Assembly (NCBI GenBank): GCA_021201295.1
Contig: JAJQFE010000022.1
Span: 1 to 64,000, forward strand
Direction of reading: 5' to 3'
DNA from: Tannerellaceae bacterium
GTDB lineage: Bacteria > Bacteroidota > Bacteroidia > Bacteroidales > Tannerellaceae
DNA length: 64,000 nt
Every line of letters begins with the position of its first letter. Positions within the stretch are counted from its first letter, which is position 1. A program made the translations under genes and the position numbers. Shown here one piece after another: positions 8,913 through 18,150 of the stretch. The notes below the pieces were generated by a model. That model saw nothing but the letters and a program-made list of their open reading frames with translations. It ran no database searches and was not told where the DNA came from.

Positions 8913-10465
8913 TACAGAGGCATGTTATCATGTTTTTTCGGCGGGTTGCTTAGCTTCTTGGTCTGCAACTGCTGCAAAGCACGGATAATACGGAAACGGG
9001 TGTTACGTGGTTCAATCACGTCATCAATATAACCGTATTGTGCTGCATTATATGGATTAGCAAATGCTTTTTTGTATTCCGCTTCTTTTTCTGCAGCACA
9101 GGCAGCAGGATCTTCAGCAGCAGCCACTTCTTTGGCAAAGATCACTTCCACAGCACCACTGGGTCCCATCACTGCAATCTCTGCTGTTGGCCATGCATAG
9201 TTCATATCACCGCGCAGGTGTTTGGAGCTCATTACACAGTAAGCACCACCATAGGATTTACGCAGGGTAACCGTTACCTTAGATACGGTTGCTTCTCCAT
9301 AGGCGTAAAGTAGTTTGGCACCATGCAGGATCACCCCATTGTACTCCTGGCCTGTTCCCGGAAGGAAGCCTGGTACATCTACGAGAGTAACCAATGGAAT
9401 ATTGAATGCATCACAGAAACGGACGAAACGTCCGGCTTTACGGGATGCGTTGCTATCCAGACATCCTGCCATAATTTTAGGCTGGTTGGCTACAATACCT
9501 ACCGCCTGGCCGTTGAAACGGGTGAAACCTACAATAATATTTTTGGCATAATCTGCGTGAACTTCCAGGAATTCGTTGTTGTCAACGATGGTTCCGATCA
9601 CTTCATACATATCATAAGCCTGGTTGGGATTGTCAGGAATGATCTCATTCAGGACGTCATCCAGACGGTCAATAGGATCTTCACAAACTACCAGTGGGGT
9701 TTCTTCTAAATTATTTTGTGGTAAATAACTGATCAGTTTACGGATCAGTTGCAGACCTTCTTCTTCCGTATCTACGGCAAAGTGGGCTACACCTGATTTG
9801 GTGGAGTGGATGCTGGCTCCTCCCAGTTGTTCCTGAGTAACGTCTTCGCCTGTCACAGTCTTCACCACTTTTGGACCTGTTAAGAACATATAGCTAGTTC
9901 CGCGGGTCATGATGTTAAAGTCTGTCAGGGCCGGAGAATAAACAGCACCTCCTGCACAGGGACCAAAGATTCCGGAGATCTGGGGAACTACTCCTGAGGC
10001 TAAAATATTCCGTTGGAAAATTTCAGCATATCCGGCCAAAGCATTTACACCTTCCTGAATACGTGCACCTCCCGAATCGTTCAAACCGATTACCGGTGCA
10101 CCCATTTTCATCGCCTGATCCATTACTTTACAGATCTTCAGGGCTAATGTTTCAGATAATGCACCACCAAATACCGTGAAGTCCTGTGCATAAATATAGA
10201 CCAGGCGACCTTCGATAGTCCCGTAACCTGTTACGATACCATCTCCTAAAAATTTGGTTTTTTCAATACCGAAATTGGTCGAACGGTGTTGAACGAACAT
10301 ATCGAACTCTTCGAAGCTACCTTCGTCAAGTAACATAGCGATACGTTCACGAGCTGTGTATTTGCCTTTTTTGTGCTGGGCTTCGATTCTTTTTTCTCCA
10401 CCACCAAGGCGGGCTTTTTCGCGAAGGGCGATTAGCTCTTTTACTTTTTCAAGCTGGCTACTCAT
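8912..10465 (-). CDS. mmdA: Methylmalonyl-CoA decarboxylase alpha / carboxyltransferase subunit
   Basis: This 517-residue carboxyltransferase has the two crotonase-type domains of the PCC-beta/MmdA family. Landmarks are [21 protein letters not shown] near the N-terminus, [19 protein letters not shown] (CoA/biotin site), [29 protein letters not shown] and [19 protein letters not shown]. It moves the carboxyl group from (S)-methylmalonyl-CoA to biotin. [10 protein letters not shown] was chosen as the start; the open frame extends upstream only through repeat sequence by way of a TTG codon. The epimerase gene upstream and the carrier, gamma and beta subunits downstream complete the propionate-forming module. 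Confidence 0.93.
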   Translation of the reverse strand: MSSQLEKVKELIALREKARLGGGEKRIEAQHKKGKYTARERIAMLLDEGSFEEFDMFVQHRSTNFGIEKTKFLGDGIVTGYGTIEGRLVYIYAQDFTVFGGALSETLALKICKVMDQAMKMGAPVIGLNDSGGARIQEGVNALAGYAEIFQRNILASGVVPQISGIFGPCAGGAVYSPALTDFNIMTRGTSYMFLTGPKVVKTVTGEDVTQEQLGGASIHSTKSGVAHFAVDTEEEGLQLIRKLISYLPQNNLEETPLVVCEDPIDRLDDVLNEIIPDNPNQAYDMYEVIGTIVDNNEFLEVHADYAKNIIVGFTRFNGQAVGIVANQPKIMAGCLDSNASRKAGRFVRFCDAFNIPLVTLVDVPGFLPGTGQEYNGVILHGAKLLYAYGEATVSKVTVTLRKSYGGAYCVMSSKHLRGDMNYAWPTAEIAVMGPSGAVEVIFAKEVAAAEDPAACAAEKEAEYKKAFANPYNAAQYGYIDDVIEPRNTRFRIIRALQQLQTKKLSNPPKKHDNMPL

Positions 10466-10504
10466 TGTAAAATATGATTTGTTGTTAGAAATGATTGTTT
10501 TATT

Positions 10505-10615
10505 TTCAGGAGTCAAAGGAGTCAAGGAGTGATCAGTCGCTGCGCTCCTTAGCAGTTAAGGATCATACGCCCGGTCTATATTTTTCTTACTACTTAACTA
10601 CTTTGACTATTTCTT
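10505..10615. repeat. Dispersed GGAGTCAAA-type inverted-repeat element
   Basis: Between mce and mmdA lies an element with iterated GGAGTCAA units (10510-10530), a core GATCAGTCGCTGCGCTCCTT and the closing arm ACTACTTAACTACTTTGACT. Its core, read on the minus strand (CTAAGGAGCGCAGCGACTGA), closely matches the element at 22703-22818. It reaches the 3' end of mce. Its effect on expression inside the operon is unknown. Confidence 0.65.
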
Positions 10616-11020
10616 TTCCCCTTCCATACACAGTTCGGTCAATACACTGCAGGTTGATTTGGGGTGCAGGAAGGCAATGTCCAGGCCTTCCGCTCCTTTG
10701 CGGGGTGCTTTGTCAATTAGCTGCACACCTTTGGAAGCTGCTTCGTCCAGTGCCTCCTGTACGGATGGGACGGCAAATGCAATGTGGTGTACTCCTTCGC
10801 CTTTTTTCTCAATAAATTTAGCGATGGTACTGTCTTCACTGGTGGGTTCCAAAAGTTCAATTTTGGTCTGTCCGATTTTAAAGAATGCGGTTTTTACTTT
10901 TTGATCTTCCACTACTTCAATATTGTAACATTTCAGGCCCAGGACGCCTTCATAATAAGGTAAACATGCTTCGATGCTTTTCACAGCAATACCCAGATGT
11001 TCAATATGTGTAATTTCCAT
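10607..11020 (-). CDS. mce: Methylmalonyl-CoA epimerase
   Basis: A 137-residue vicinal-oxygen-chelate protein beginning MEITHIEHLGIAVKSIE, with the metal-ligand pattern HLGIAV, KIELLEP, GVHHIAFAV and CSVLTELC expected of methylmalonyl-CoA epimerases (usual length about 134). It interconverts the (R) and (S) epimers so that the product of methylmalonyl-CoA mutase can enter the decarboxylase encoded directly downstream. It is the first gene of the minus-strand operon, preceded by a Bacteroidetes -7 box at 11068-11075. The gap to mmdA holds a repeat element. Confidence 0.93.
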   Translation of the reverse strand: MEITHIEHLGIAVKSIEACLPYYEGVLGLKCYNIEVVEDQKVKTAFFKIGQTKIELLEPTSEDSTIAKFIEKKGEGVHHIAFAVPSVQEALDEAASKGVQLIDKAPRKGAEGLDIAFLHPKSTCSVLTELCMEGEKK

Positions 11021-11067
11021 GTTTGTGATGAATTAAAGATTATATAATATGTTAATTTTTCTGTGTG

Positions 11068-11075
11068 CAAAGATA
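11068..11075 (-). promoter_or_regulatory. -7 box of the methylmalonyl-CoA decarboxylase operon
   Basis: TATCTTTG on the minus strand (CAAAGATA as written) matches the Bacteroidetes TAnnTTTG -7 consensus, about 48 bp ahead of the mce start. No clear -33 TTTG was seen. Confidence 0.5.
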
Positions 11076-11520
11076 CACATTCTTTTTATCCAGTGAAGAA
11101 ATATTTCTTTAATTTCAGAAAGAATACGATAAAAGGAGCTTTTTCTTTAAATGAATTTTAAAAGAGGAAAAGACTGGTTTTATGAATGGTAGTACTCGTT
11201 TATAAGAAATGGTTTTCCGGAAGACGGCCTGGAGGAATATAAGTAGTAGCGGGAGTGAATATACTATTCTCTTCTAAACTATTAAACTATGGAGTTCAGC
11301 ATTTGCTTATATATGCATAAAATAGGAAAGTCCTAAAAGAACTTCATGGGTATAGATTAATTCATTGATTAGTACCTTAAATCATGTGGAAATCTGCGGA
11401 AGGTGACTTAATAAGTATATTTTTTTAATAAACAGGATGTTGGAATACGATGAAAAGTTAAAATAACTGACGATAAAATAGATAGAGGAAAATTTTATGT
11501 TTAATAACATATATTTTTTA

Positions 11521-11550
11521 TTGGACTTAATTTATTTTTTATTATATTTG
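11521..11550 (+). promoter_or_regulatory. Promoter of the first susC/susD operon
   Basis: A -33-like TTGG (11521-11524) and a -7 box TATATTTG (11543-11550) are about 19 bp apart, the spacing expected for Bacteroidetes sigma-ABfr promoters. The resulting leader to the susC start at 11893 would be about 335 bases. Confidence 0.55.
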
Positions 11551-11892
11551 TAATCATTAAATATAGAGATAGTTCTTTTAGGACTTGGCTAATCCGGTTT
11601 CAAATACATAGTTAAGGAAATAGGCTTTATATTTCATTTGTATTTACTTATGATGTTTGTAAAAACTTTCCCAGTATGCAATATCATAAGATCTTACTAT
11701 AAAGAGCCGTATTATTCAGTGTTCATACTTATTGAGAACCACAACCTCTTAACGTTTTTGATACAAGGGTACTGACAAACTACCTCTCCATATGTTTAGT
11801 TTGCATCCCTTTGTAATGTGAGATTTATGGCAGTGCTCAGGAGAGAGATTGCTAATCAATAGATGTTTTATTAACCTTAAATTTGATCGCAC
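11551..11892 (+). promoter_or_regulatory. Long susC leader with an inverted repeat
   Basis: No open gene is visible. An inverted repeat at 11762-11815 pairs TACAAGGG with CCCTTTGTA and CAAACTA (11776-11782) with TAGTTTG (11797-11803), leaving an intervening loop. Long structured leaders are common in front of susC genes, where antisense RNAs or other post-transcriptional controls can act. No minus-strand -7 box for an antisense RNA was recognised here. A near-copy of the array dyad lies further upstream at 11409-11422, ahead of the promoter. Confidence 0.45.
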
Positions 11893-14800
11893 ATGATTAA
11901 TGTAGATTTATGTAGACGAATATTTGCAGGAATATTTGTAGTGCTATTGAGTATGGGCCATGTATTAGCTGCGGGGGATCGTCGGGTTCCATCCGGTGTA
12001 GTAATGGATGGAATGCAACAAAGTCGGACCGTAACGTGTGTAATTACGGATGATATGGGACCTGTGACAGGTGCCAATGTGATGATTAAGGGGACCTCTA
12101 CCGGAAACATTTCTGATATGGAAGGACGGGCAATCCTGGAGGATGTACCTGAAAATGCTGTGTTGGTAGTTTCTTTTATCGGTTACGTTACCCAGGAAAT
12201 TCCCGTACGGAATCAAACGCTTATCCGGGTTAAACTGGTGGAGGATTCACAGGCTTTGGATGAAGTAGTGGTGGTAGGATATGGTACACAAGCCAAGAAG
12301 GATATTACCGGTTCTGTGGCAGTTGTCTCGGCAGAGGCATTAGCTGAAACACCGGTTTCTACTTTTGCAGAAGCATTACAGGGAAAAGCAGCCGGGGTAT
12401 ATGTCTCTTCCACCGGTGCGCCAGGTGCAGAAACCACTATCCGTATTCGTGGGGTAGGTTCTGTGAATGGATCCGACCCGCTGGTCGTGGTAGATGGTGT
12501 ATCCAATGTCAGTATTGATGCCGTAAACCCTAATGATATTGAATCTTTACAGGTGTTGAAAGATGCTTCAGCCACAGCTATTTATGGAGCCCAGGGGGCT
12601 AACGGGGTAATTATCATTACTACCAAACAGGGATCTAAAGAAGGAAGAGTCCGGGTATCTTATGATGGATATGTGGGAGTGGCCAAAATGGCGAACAGTG
12701 GTTTTGACTTATTAGATGCCTGGGAATATATGGAGTTTCAGGCAACCGGGTTGGTAAACCTACGGGATGTGCGTGGCGTAACCACCGGTCTTTCCCACAC
12801 TCAATTCGGTAGTCTGGATGCCAACGACCAGTTAACTATGCCCTATGCGATCAAACCCAGTGGACTTTCCAGAGACCAGGTCATTTCCCAGTTTGGCAGT
12901 ATAGCAGCCTGGGAGGCTTCTTATGTAGGGGATGGAACTAATTCCTGGACCCGGTCTGCCTATTACCAGATGCTGGAAGACGGCTACTCGGAAGAAGAGG
13001 CACGGAAAGGTACGGACTGGTATGACCTGATCACTCAGAAAGGGTTGGTGCAACAACATCAGATCTCTGTTTTAGGTGGTGGGGAAAAAGGGGTTTATTC
13101 TCTTTCTTTAGGATATCATTCCAGAGAGGGAACCATTAAAAACTCTTATTTTGAACGCTATTCCTTACGTTCAAATGCTACATTTAACCCGACTAAATAT
13201 TTAACACTCGGACAAAATACGAACCTGGCTGTGATGGAGTTGGGGGGTGAACGTGGATGGCAGACGGATTATAGTGCGTTTGCAAAAACGTATACTACGC
13301 AACCCTGGGTGCCGGTTTACACCATTGGGGGAGATTATGCCGGTTCACAGGCTGCGGAAGGTGGAAGGGATATTTCTCCGGTGGCTTTAGTGGATCAATC
13401 CAAAGGGGACTGGATCCGTAATTTCAGAGGACAGACGGCTTTGTTTGCTGAAATAAAACCGATTGAAGGTTTATCCGTGAGAACGCAATTCAGTGCACGT
13501 CTGAGTGGTGCCTGGAGCCGGACTATGAATGAAATCACCATTGCCGGAAATAAAGAAGGACTTTCACAGAATTATCTGGAAGAAACGGCTAACTGGCATT
13601 TTGACTGGCAGTGGACCAATACGGCTACGTATACCAGAAAATTCAATGAGGACCATTCGATGACAGTCGTAGTCGGATCAGAAGCGATGAAATTTGATGT
13701 CGGACGTTATATGTCGGGATTACGGTATGATTATATTTTTGAAGATACGGACAATACCTGGATACTGAATAATGGGTCTTCGTCTAATATCTCCAATTCG
13801 GGGTATATGTATGACAAGGCTACTATGTTTGGTATATTTGCCCGTGGTGACTATTCCTATAAAGGAAAATACCTGGCAACCGTTACCGTACGACACGATG
13901 CTTCTTCCCGGTTCGGATCGAAAAACCGTTGGGGTACTTTCCCGTCTGCTTCTATGGGATGGCGTATATCAGACGAATTTTTTATGGAACCTTACAGGGA
14001 TTGGCTGGATGACCTGAAAATCCGTGTGGGGTATGGTACGACAGGTAACTCTAATATTGGTGCCTATAACTATGCTTTCCAGTATGCTACAGGAGCAGAC
14101 TATCAGTATGGAATAACCGGTACCAACAGTGATGTCTCAATCGGATATGCAATTTCCAATCTGGGGGATGAAGATGCGAAATGGGAAACTACCCGTATGT
14201 TAAATGTCGGTCTGGATGCCACCCTGATATCCAATAAACTGACGCTGGGTTTTGATTATTATATCAAAAAGACCAGTGATATGTTAGTTCCGGCTAACTG
14301 GTCTGCTCTGGCAGGAAATGCAACCAAACCTAATATCAATATCGGGGATATTCAAAATAAAGGGATAGACTTTAGTATCGGCTGGCGTGATAAAGTCGGG
14401 GATTTCGGATATAATGTAAATGCCAATATATCCACCTACCGGAACAAAGTGATTCGTTTAGGTTCCTCGGATATCTTTAATAATACCCGTTTGAATAATG
14501 TGAATATTACTACGGAAGGACAACCGATCGGTATGTTCTACGGGTATAAGGTGGTAGGTATTTACCAGAGTGTGGAAGATGTATTGAATTATAAAACAGC
14601 AGATGGCCAGTTAATCTTACCTTATGGCGCAGTAGATGCGGAGTCTATGAATCCGGCCGACTGGGTAGGACGTTATAAACTGGTGGATGTGAATGGGGAT
14701 GGTAAGATCGATGGGGAAGACCGTACGATCATTGGTAATCCGCATCCTGATTTTACTGGAGGTTTGAATATTGGTTTGACTTATAAGGACTGGGATTTTA

Positions 14801-15276
14801 GTACTTATCTCTATTTCTCTGTCGGAAATGATCTGTTTAAACATTATATGTATTATACTCACTATGGTGCATTACAAAGTAATTATTCCAAAGACAGAAG
14901 AGATAATTCATGGCATCCGACGGATAATCCGGATGGTATTTATCCTCTCTGGGCTACTACTGCTAATGAAGGTTCTGAAGCTGCCAATGAATCCAACTCC
15001 ATGTATGTACAGGATGGTTCGTACCTGAGAATGCAAACCCTGACCCTGGGCTATTCATTGCCTAAGAAAATAGTCCGTAAAGTCGGATTAGACCGGGTTC
15101 GTTTCTATGGACAGATCTCAAACGTCTTTACCATTACCGGTTATGACGGCCTGGATCCGGAAGTACGGAGCTTCAACACGTCTACGTATGAAAGTAGTGA
15201 CCTGAACAAAGGAATTGACTATGGTTCCTACGGGATGCCCCGTCAATTTATATTTGGTGTGAATGTATCTTTTTAA
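11893..15276 (+). CDS. SusC/RagA-type TonB-dependent outer-membrane transporter
   Basis: This intact 1127-residue protein has a signal peptide (IFAGIFVVLLSMGHVLA) and a carboxypeptidase-D-like regulatory domain (about 45-125, TVTCVITDDMGPVTGANV). Next come the SusC TonB-box region (ALDEVVVVGYGTQAKKD), the plug (IRIRGVGSVNGSDPLVVVDG, DIESLQVLKDASATAIYGAQ) and a 22-strand barrel ending in FIFGVNVSF with terminal Phe. It has no N-terminal STN domain, so ECF-sigma signalling through FecR is not expected. It forms the gated importer with the SusD protein encoded 30 bp downstream. The glycan or peptide substrate cannot be told because no hydrolase is attached to the operon. Confidence 0.95.
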   Translation: MINVDLCRRIFAGIFVVLLSMGHVLAAGDRRVPSGVVMDGMQQSRTVTCVITDDMGPVTGANVMIKGTSTGNISDMEGRAILEDVPENAVLVVSFIGYVTQEIPVRNQTLIRVKLVEDSQALDEVVVVGYGTQAKKDITGSVAVVSAEALAETPVSTFAEALQGKAAGVYVSSTGAPGAETTIRIRGVGSVNGSDPLVVVDGVSNVSIDAVNPNDIESLQVLKDASATAIYGAQGANGVIIITTKQGSKEGRVRVSYDGYVGVAKMANSGFDLLDAWEYMEFQATGLVNLRDVRGVTTGLSHTQFGSLDANDQLTMPYAIKPSGLSRDQVISQFGSIAAWEASYVGDGTNSWTRSAYYQMLEDGYSEEEARKGTDWYDLITQKGLVQQHQISVLGGGEKGVYSLSLGYHSREGTIKNSYFERYSLRSNATFNPTKYLTLGQNTNLAVMELGGERGWQTDYSAFAKTYTTQPWVPVYTIGGDYAGSQAAEGGRDISPVALVDQSKGDWIRNFRGQTALFAEIKPIEGLSVRTQFSARLSGAWSRTMNEITIAGNKEGLSQNYLEETANWHFDWQWTNTATYTRKFNEDHSMTVVVGSEAMKFDVGRYMSGLRYDYIFEDTDNTWILNNGSSSNISNSGYMYDKATMFGIFARGDYSYKGKYLATVTVRHDASSRFGSKNRWGTFPSASMGWRISDEFFMEPYRDWLDDLKIRVGYGTTGNSNIGAYNYAFQYATGADYQYGITGTNSDVSIGYAISNLGDEDAKWETTRMLNVGLDATLISNKLTLGFDYYIKKTSDMLVPANWSALAGNATKPNINIGDIQNKGIDFSIGWRDKVGDFGYNVNANISTYRNKVIRLGSSDIFNNTRLNNVNITTEGQPIGMFYGYKVVGIYQSVEDVLNYKTADGQLILPYGAVDAESMNPADWVGRYKLVDVNGDGKIDGEDRTIIGNPHPDFTGGLNIGLTYKDWDFSTYLYFSVGNDLFKHYMYYTHYGALQSNYSKDRRDNSWHPTDNPDGIYPLWATTANEGSEAANESNSMYVQDGSYLRMQTLTLGYSLPKKIVRKVGLDRVRFYGQISNVFTITGYDGLDPEVRSFNTSTYESSDLNKGIDYGSYGMPRQFIFGVNVSF

Positions 15277-15306
15277 AGAGAGGTTTAATTAACAACGTAA
15301 ACAAGT

Positions 15307-17169
15307 ATGTATATGAAAAAATTAGCTATATATAGTATTTTTACTGCCTGGTTTGCCCTGACAGCCTGTTCTGATTTTCTGCAGGTAGATCCGGTAGGTG
15401 CTGTTACGGAGGACGATTTACTGAACCAGGAAGGCATAGAAATGGTCATTACCGGTATGTATTCTTCTTTATATTCTTCCAGCAGTGATACGCATTATTT
15501 TTCTTCCACTCTGTCTAATTATGCCTATGGGGATGTGATGGGGGGAAGTGCCAATAAGGGTTCGACTTATACAGACCAACCCGCTTTTACCAATCTGGAA
15601 ACCTATGTGGTTACTGCTGATAACTCCTATCTGAATGAGAAATGGCAGCGACTGTATGAAGGAGTCTACCGTTCCAATGTGGTGATTGGTATGGCGGATA
15701 AGATTCAGGAAGAATTAGCTGCTCTGTCCGGTGAGTCCGGAAATTATTACACAGAAACGATTGCCCAGGCTCGTTTCTTTCGTGGATTCTGGCATTTTGA
15801 AGGTGTGAAACTGTTTGGTGCTGCGATTCCGTATGTGGGTACTGAAGAATATCTCAGTTCTGTCAACCCGCAGGTCTCCAATGTAGATGCTTCCGGAAAT
15901 TACATTTATATCTGGGACAATATCATCGAAGATCTGCAATATGCTTATGACAATCTACCGGATACATGGGGCAGTGAGCAGGGACGTGTCAATAAATGGG
16001 CTGCCGGAGCGATGCTGGCTAAAGTAAAAATGTATCAGTCATCCCCCTATAATGGAACCAACGGGACAACGAATCGTTGGAGTGAAGTAAAATCACTTTT
16101 AGAAGAGATCATAGCTTCCGGGAAAGATAATAAAGGAACCGGTTATCGCCTGGCAGACACATATGAAGAGTTATTTGTTGCCGGAGAAAGTGACTGGACA
16201 GGGGAGTCCATTTTTGATATTCACCATACTATTTCCGGAACACAGGAAAATACCAACTGTATCAATGGTACCTGGCATATTGGTATGTCCGGTGCACTGG
16301 GTACCAGTGGGTGGGGGTTTTACCAGCCGTCGTATGATCTGGTCAATTCCTATATTGTAGATGACCAGGGGTTACCACTGATAGATGGCTCTTATCAGGC
16401 TATGGATCCATTGACCACGGAAGATGCCAATGGTTTTCCGGTTACAGATCTGGAAGTGTATACAGATCCTCGTCTGGATATTACTGCCGGACGCTTTCAG
16501 GTTCCTTACTGGGATTGGTCCATTCCTTCCACAACTGACGGTTGGATCCGTGATGTGACCAACGGAGGATATTATATGAATAAGAAGACGATCCCGAAAA
16601 AAGCGGATAAGGGTAGTTTGAGTGTCTCCACGATCACCTGCTCCAGTGCAAAAAATTTCCATCTGATCCGTTATGCGGATTTACTGCTTTGGTATGCAGA
16701 AGCACTCATTGAAACCGGCGGCTATCAGGAAGCCCGTAACTATATTAACCAGGTGCGTGCCCGTGCTGCCAGTTCCTATATACAGGCTGCCGATCCGGAA
16801 ACCATGGATCCTGCTACCTCTCCTTATATCATGGAAGACTTGGTCAATGGCACCACAGGTGTCAATGCTGCCGGTAACTACCGGGTAGGTTTATATCCGG
16901 CATCGCTGTTCAATTCCTATGAATCTGCCCATGCTGTCTTACGTTTTGAACGTAAGGTTGAGTTGGCTATGGAAGGACATCGCTGGTATGATCTGGCCCG
17001 CTGGGGAATTGTGTATGATGAAATCACTAATTACATCAATTATGAACAACAGTTTCTGACTAAATATAATGGAAAAGCTTATGGCCGAAACTGGGTAACA
17101 TTGCCTATTCCTTATGATCAGATCATTACCATGGAAGGTGTGTTGGTTCAGAATGAAAACTGGAAATAA
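15307..17169 (+). CDS. SusD/RagB-type substrate-binding lipoprotein
   Basis: A 620-residue lipoprotein; its signal (IYSIFTAWFALTACSDF, Cys about residue 21) is followed by the SusD opening FLQVDPVGAVTEDDLLNQ. TPR-like helices (ARFFRGFWHF, RYADLLLWYAEALIETGG) and the C-terminal RagB/SusD segment FERKVELAMEGHRWYDLARWG come next. It forms the lid over the SusC transporter encoded just upstream. ATG 15313 (MKKLAIYS) may be the true start rather than 15307. No enzyme gene follows, so this is an orphan SusC/D pair. Confidence 0.94.
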   Translation: MYMKKLAIYSIFTAWFALTACSDFLQVDPVGAVTEDDLLNQEGIEMVITGMYSSLYSSSSDTHYFSSTLSNYAYGDVMGGSANKGSTYTDQPAFTNLETYVVTADNSYLNEKWQRLYEGVYRSNVVIGMADKIQEELAALSGESGNYYTETIAQARFFRGFWHFEGVKLFGAAIPYVGTEEYLSSVNPQVSNVDASGNYIYIWDNIIEDLQYAYDNLPDTWGSEQGRVNKWAAGAMLAKVKMYQSSPYNGTNGTTNRWSEVKSLLEEIIASGKDNKGTGYRLADTYEELFVAGESDWTGESIFDIHHTISGTQENTNCINGTWHIGMSGALGTSGWGFYQPSYDLVNSYIVDDQGLPLIDGSYQAMDPLTTEDANGFPVTDLEVYTDPRLDITAGRFQVPYWDWSIPSTTDGWIRDVTNGGYYMNKKTIPKKADKGSLSVSTITCSSAKNFHLIRYADLLLWYAEALIETGGYQEARNYINQVRARAASSYIQAADPETMDPATSPYIMEDLVNGTTGVNAAGNYRVGLYPASLFNSYESAHAVLRFERKVELAMEGHRWYDLARWGIVYDEITNYINYEQQFLTKYNGKAYGRNWVTLPIPYDQIITMEGVLVQNENWK

Positions 17170-17171
17170 AG

Positions 17172-17324
17172 ATTAGTAGTCGGTAGTTAGTAGTTGGTAG
17201 TATACTCACTTTGTTCGTTTGGTAGGGACTCGCATAGCTCGTTTTAGTTTTTGCTGAAAGCATTTTTCTACTCAGTGAGCAAAGTGAACGTACTACTGAC
17301 TACCCACTATTAACTACCCAATTT
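17172..17324. repeat. Inverted-repeat element in a convergent gap
   Basis: GTAGTCGGTAGTTAGTAGTT (17178-17197) faces CTACTGACTACCCACTATTA near 17292-17311. Inside them, ACTCACTTTGTTCG is partly matched by GTGAGCAAAGTGAACG. The element fills the gap between susD and the convergent transaldolase gene and resembles the other extragenic palindromes of this window. It probably also ends transcription. Confidence 0.6.
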
Positions 17325-17984
17325 TTATCCATTCACTTTTTTATAATCAGCCAGAAACGTTTGTAAACCGCTGTCTGTAAGCGGGTGTTTTAATAGTCCT
17401 TTGATGGTCACTAATGGGCAGGTGGCTACATCAGCGCCTACTTCGGCACACTGAACAATATGTTGGGTGCTGCGGATAGAAGCTGCTAATACCTGGGTTT
17501 TGTAACCGTAAAATAAATACATCTGTACAATTTTTTCCACTAATTCAATTTCATCACTGCAAATATCATCCAGCCGTCCTACAAAAGGAGAGACAAAGGT
17601 AGCTCCGGCTTTAGCTGCCAAAAGTGCCTGGCCTAAAGAAAATACTAAGGTGCAATTCGTTTTGAATCCTTTCCCACTCAGGTATTTGATTCCTTTTATA
17701 CCCGCTTCCGTACAGGGAAGTTTAGCAACGATCTGTGGATGCAAAGCCAGCAATTCCTGTGCTTCTTTGATCATACTATCATAATCTGTTGCAATGACCT
17801 CTGCACTGATATCCCCTCCTTTCACCAGATTACAGATTTCAATATAATGCTTATGCTGATTTTCAGTACCTTTGATCCCCTCTTTTGCCATCAGGCTGGG
17901 ATTGGTGGTCACTCCGTCCAGTACTCCCATTTCACTGGCTTCCCGGATCTGATCCAGGTTTGCCGTATCAATAAAAAACTTCAT
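17325..17984 (-). CDS. Transaldolase / fructose-6-phosphate aldolase family protein
   Basis: This 219-residue protein belongs to the short TalC/Fsa transaldolase group. It opens MKFFIDTANLDQIREASEMG, then DGVTTNPSLMAKEG, the Schiff-base lysine region IVAKLPCTEAGIKGIKYL, the FSLGQALLAAKAGATFVSPFVGRLDD block and VLAASIRSTQHIVQ. It either transfers dihydroxyacetone units in the non-oxidative pentose phosphate route or cleaves fructose 6-phosphate; length and motifs do not separate the two. It stands alone between a repeat element and the downstream TonB receptor. Confidence 0.9.
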   Translation of the reverse strand: MKFFIDTANLDQIREASEMGVLDGVTTNPSLMAKEGIKGTENQHKHYIEICNLVKGGDISAEVIATDYDSMIKEAQELLALHPQIVAKLPCTEAGIKGIKYLSGKGFKTNCTLVFSLGQALLAAKAGATFVSPFVGRLDDICSDEIELVEKIVQMYLFYGYKTQVLAASIRSTQHIVQCAEVGADVATCPLVTIKGLLKHPLTDSGLQTFLADYKKVNG

Positions 17985-18150
17985 AGTTAATCTCTTTTTG
18001 AGTTCATTCCATTCAACCGGAATGAGCTGTTTTTTATCCCATTAAAACAGGTAGGGTAACTACAAAGTTTATATTATTTTGTATAGATAAACAGGTTGAT
18101 GTATGATGGAAAATCCCTTAGTTCCTATTTCCGGTGCAGGAGATAAAGAG

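Noticed and set aside
11893..17169. Complete polysaccharide utilisation locus
   Set aside because: SusC and SusD are present, but no glycosidase, lyase or regulator accompanies them.
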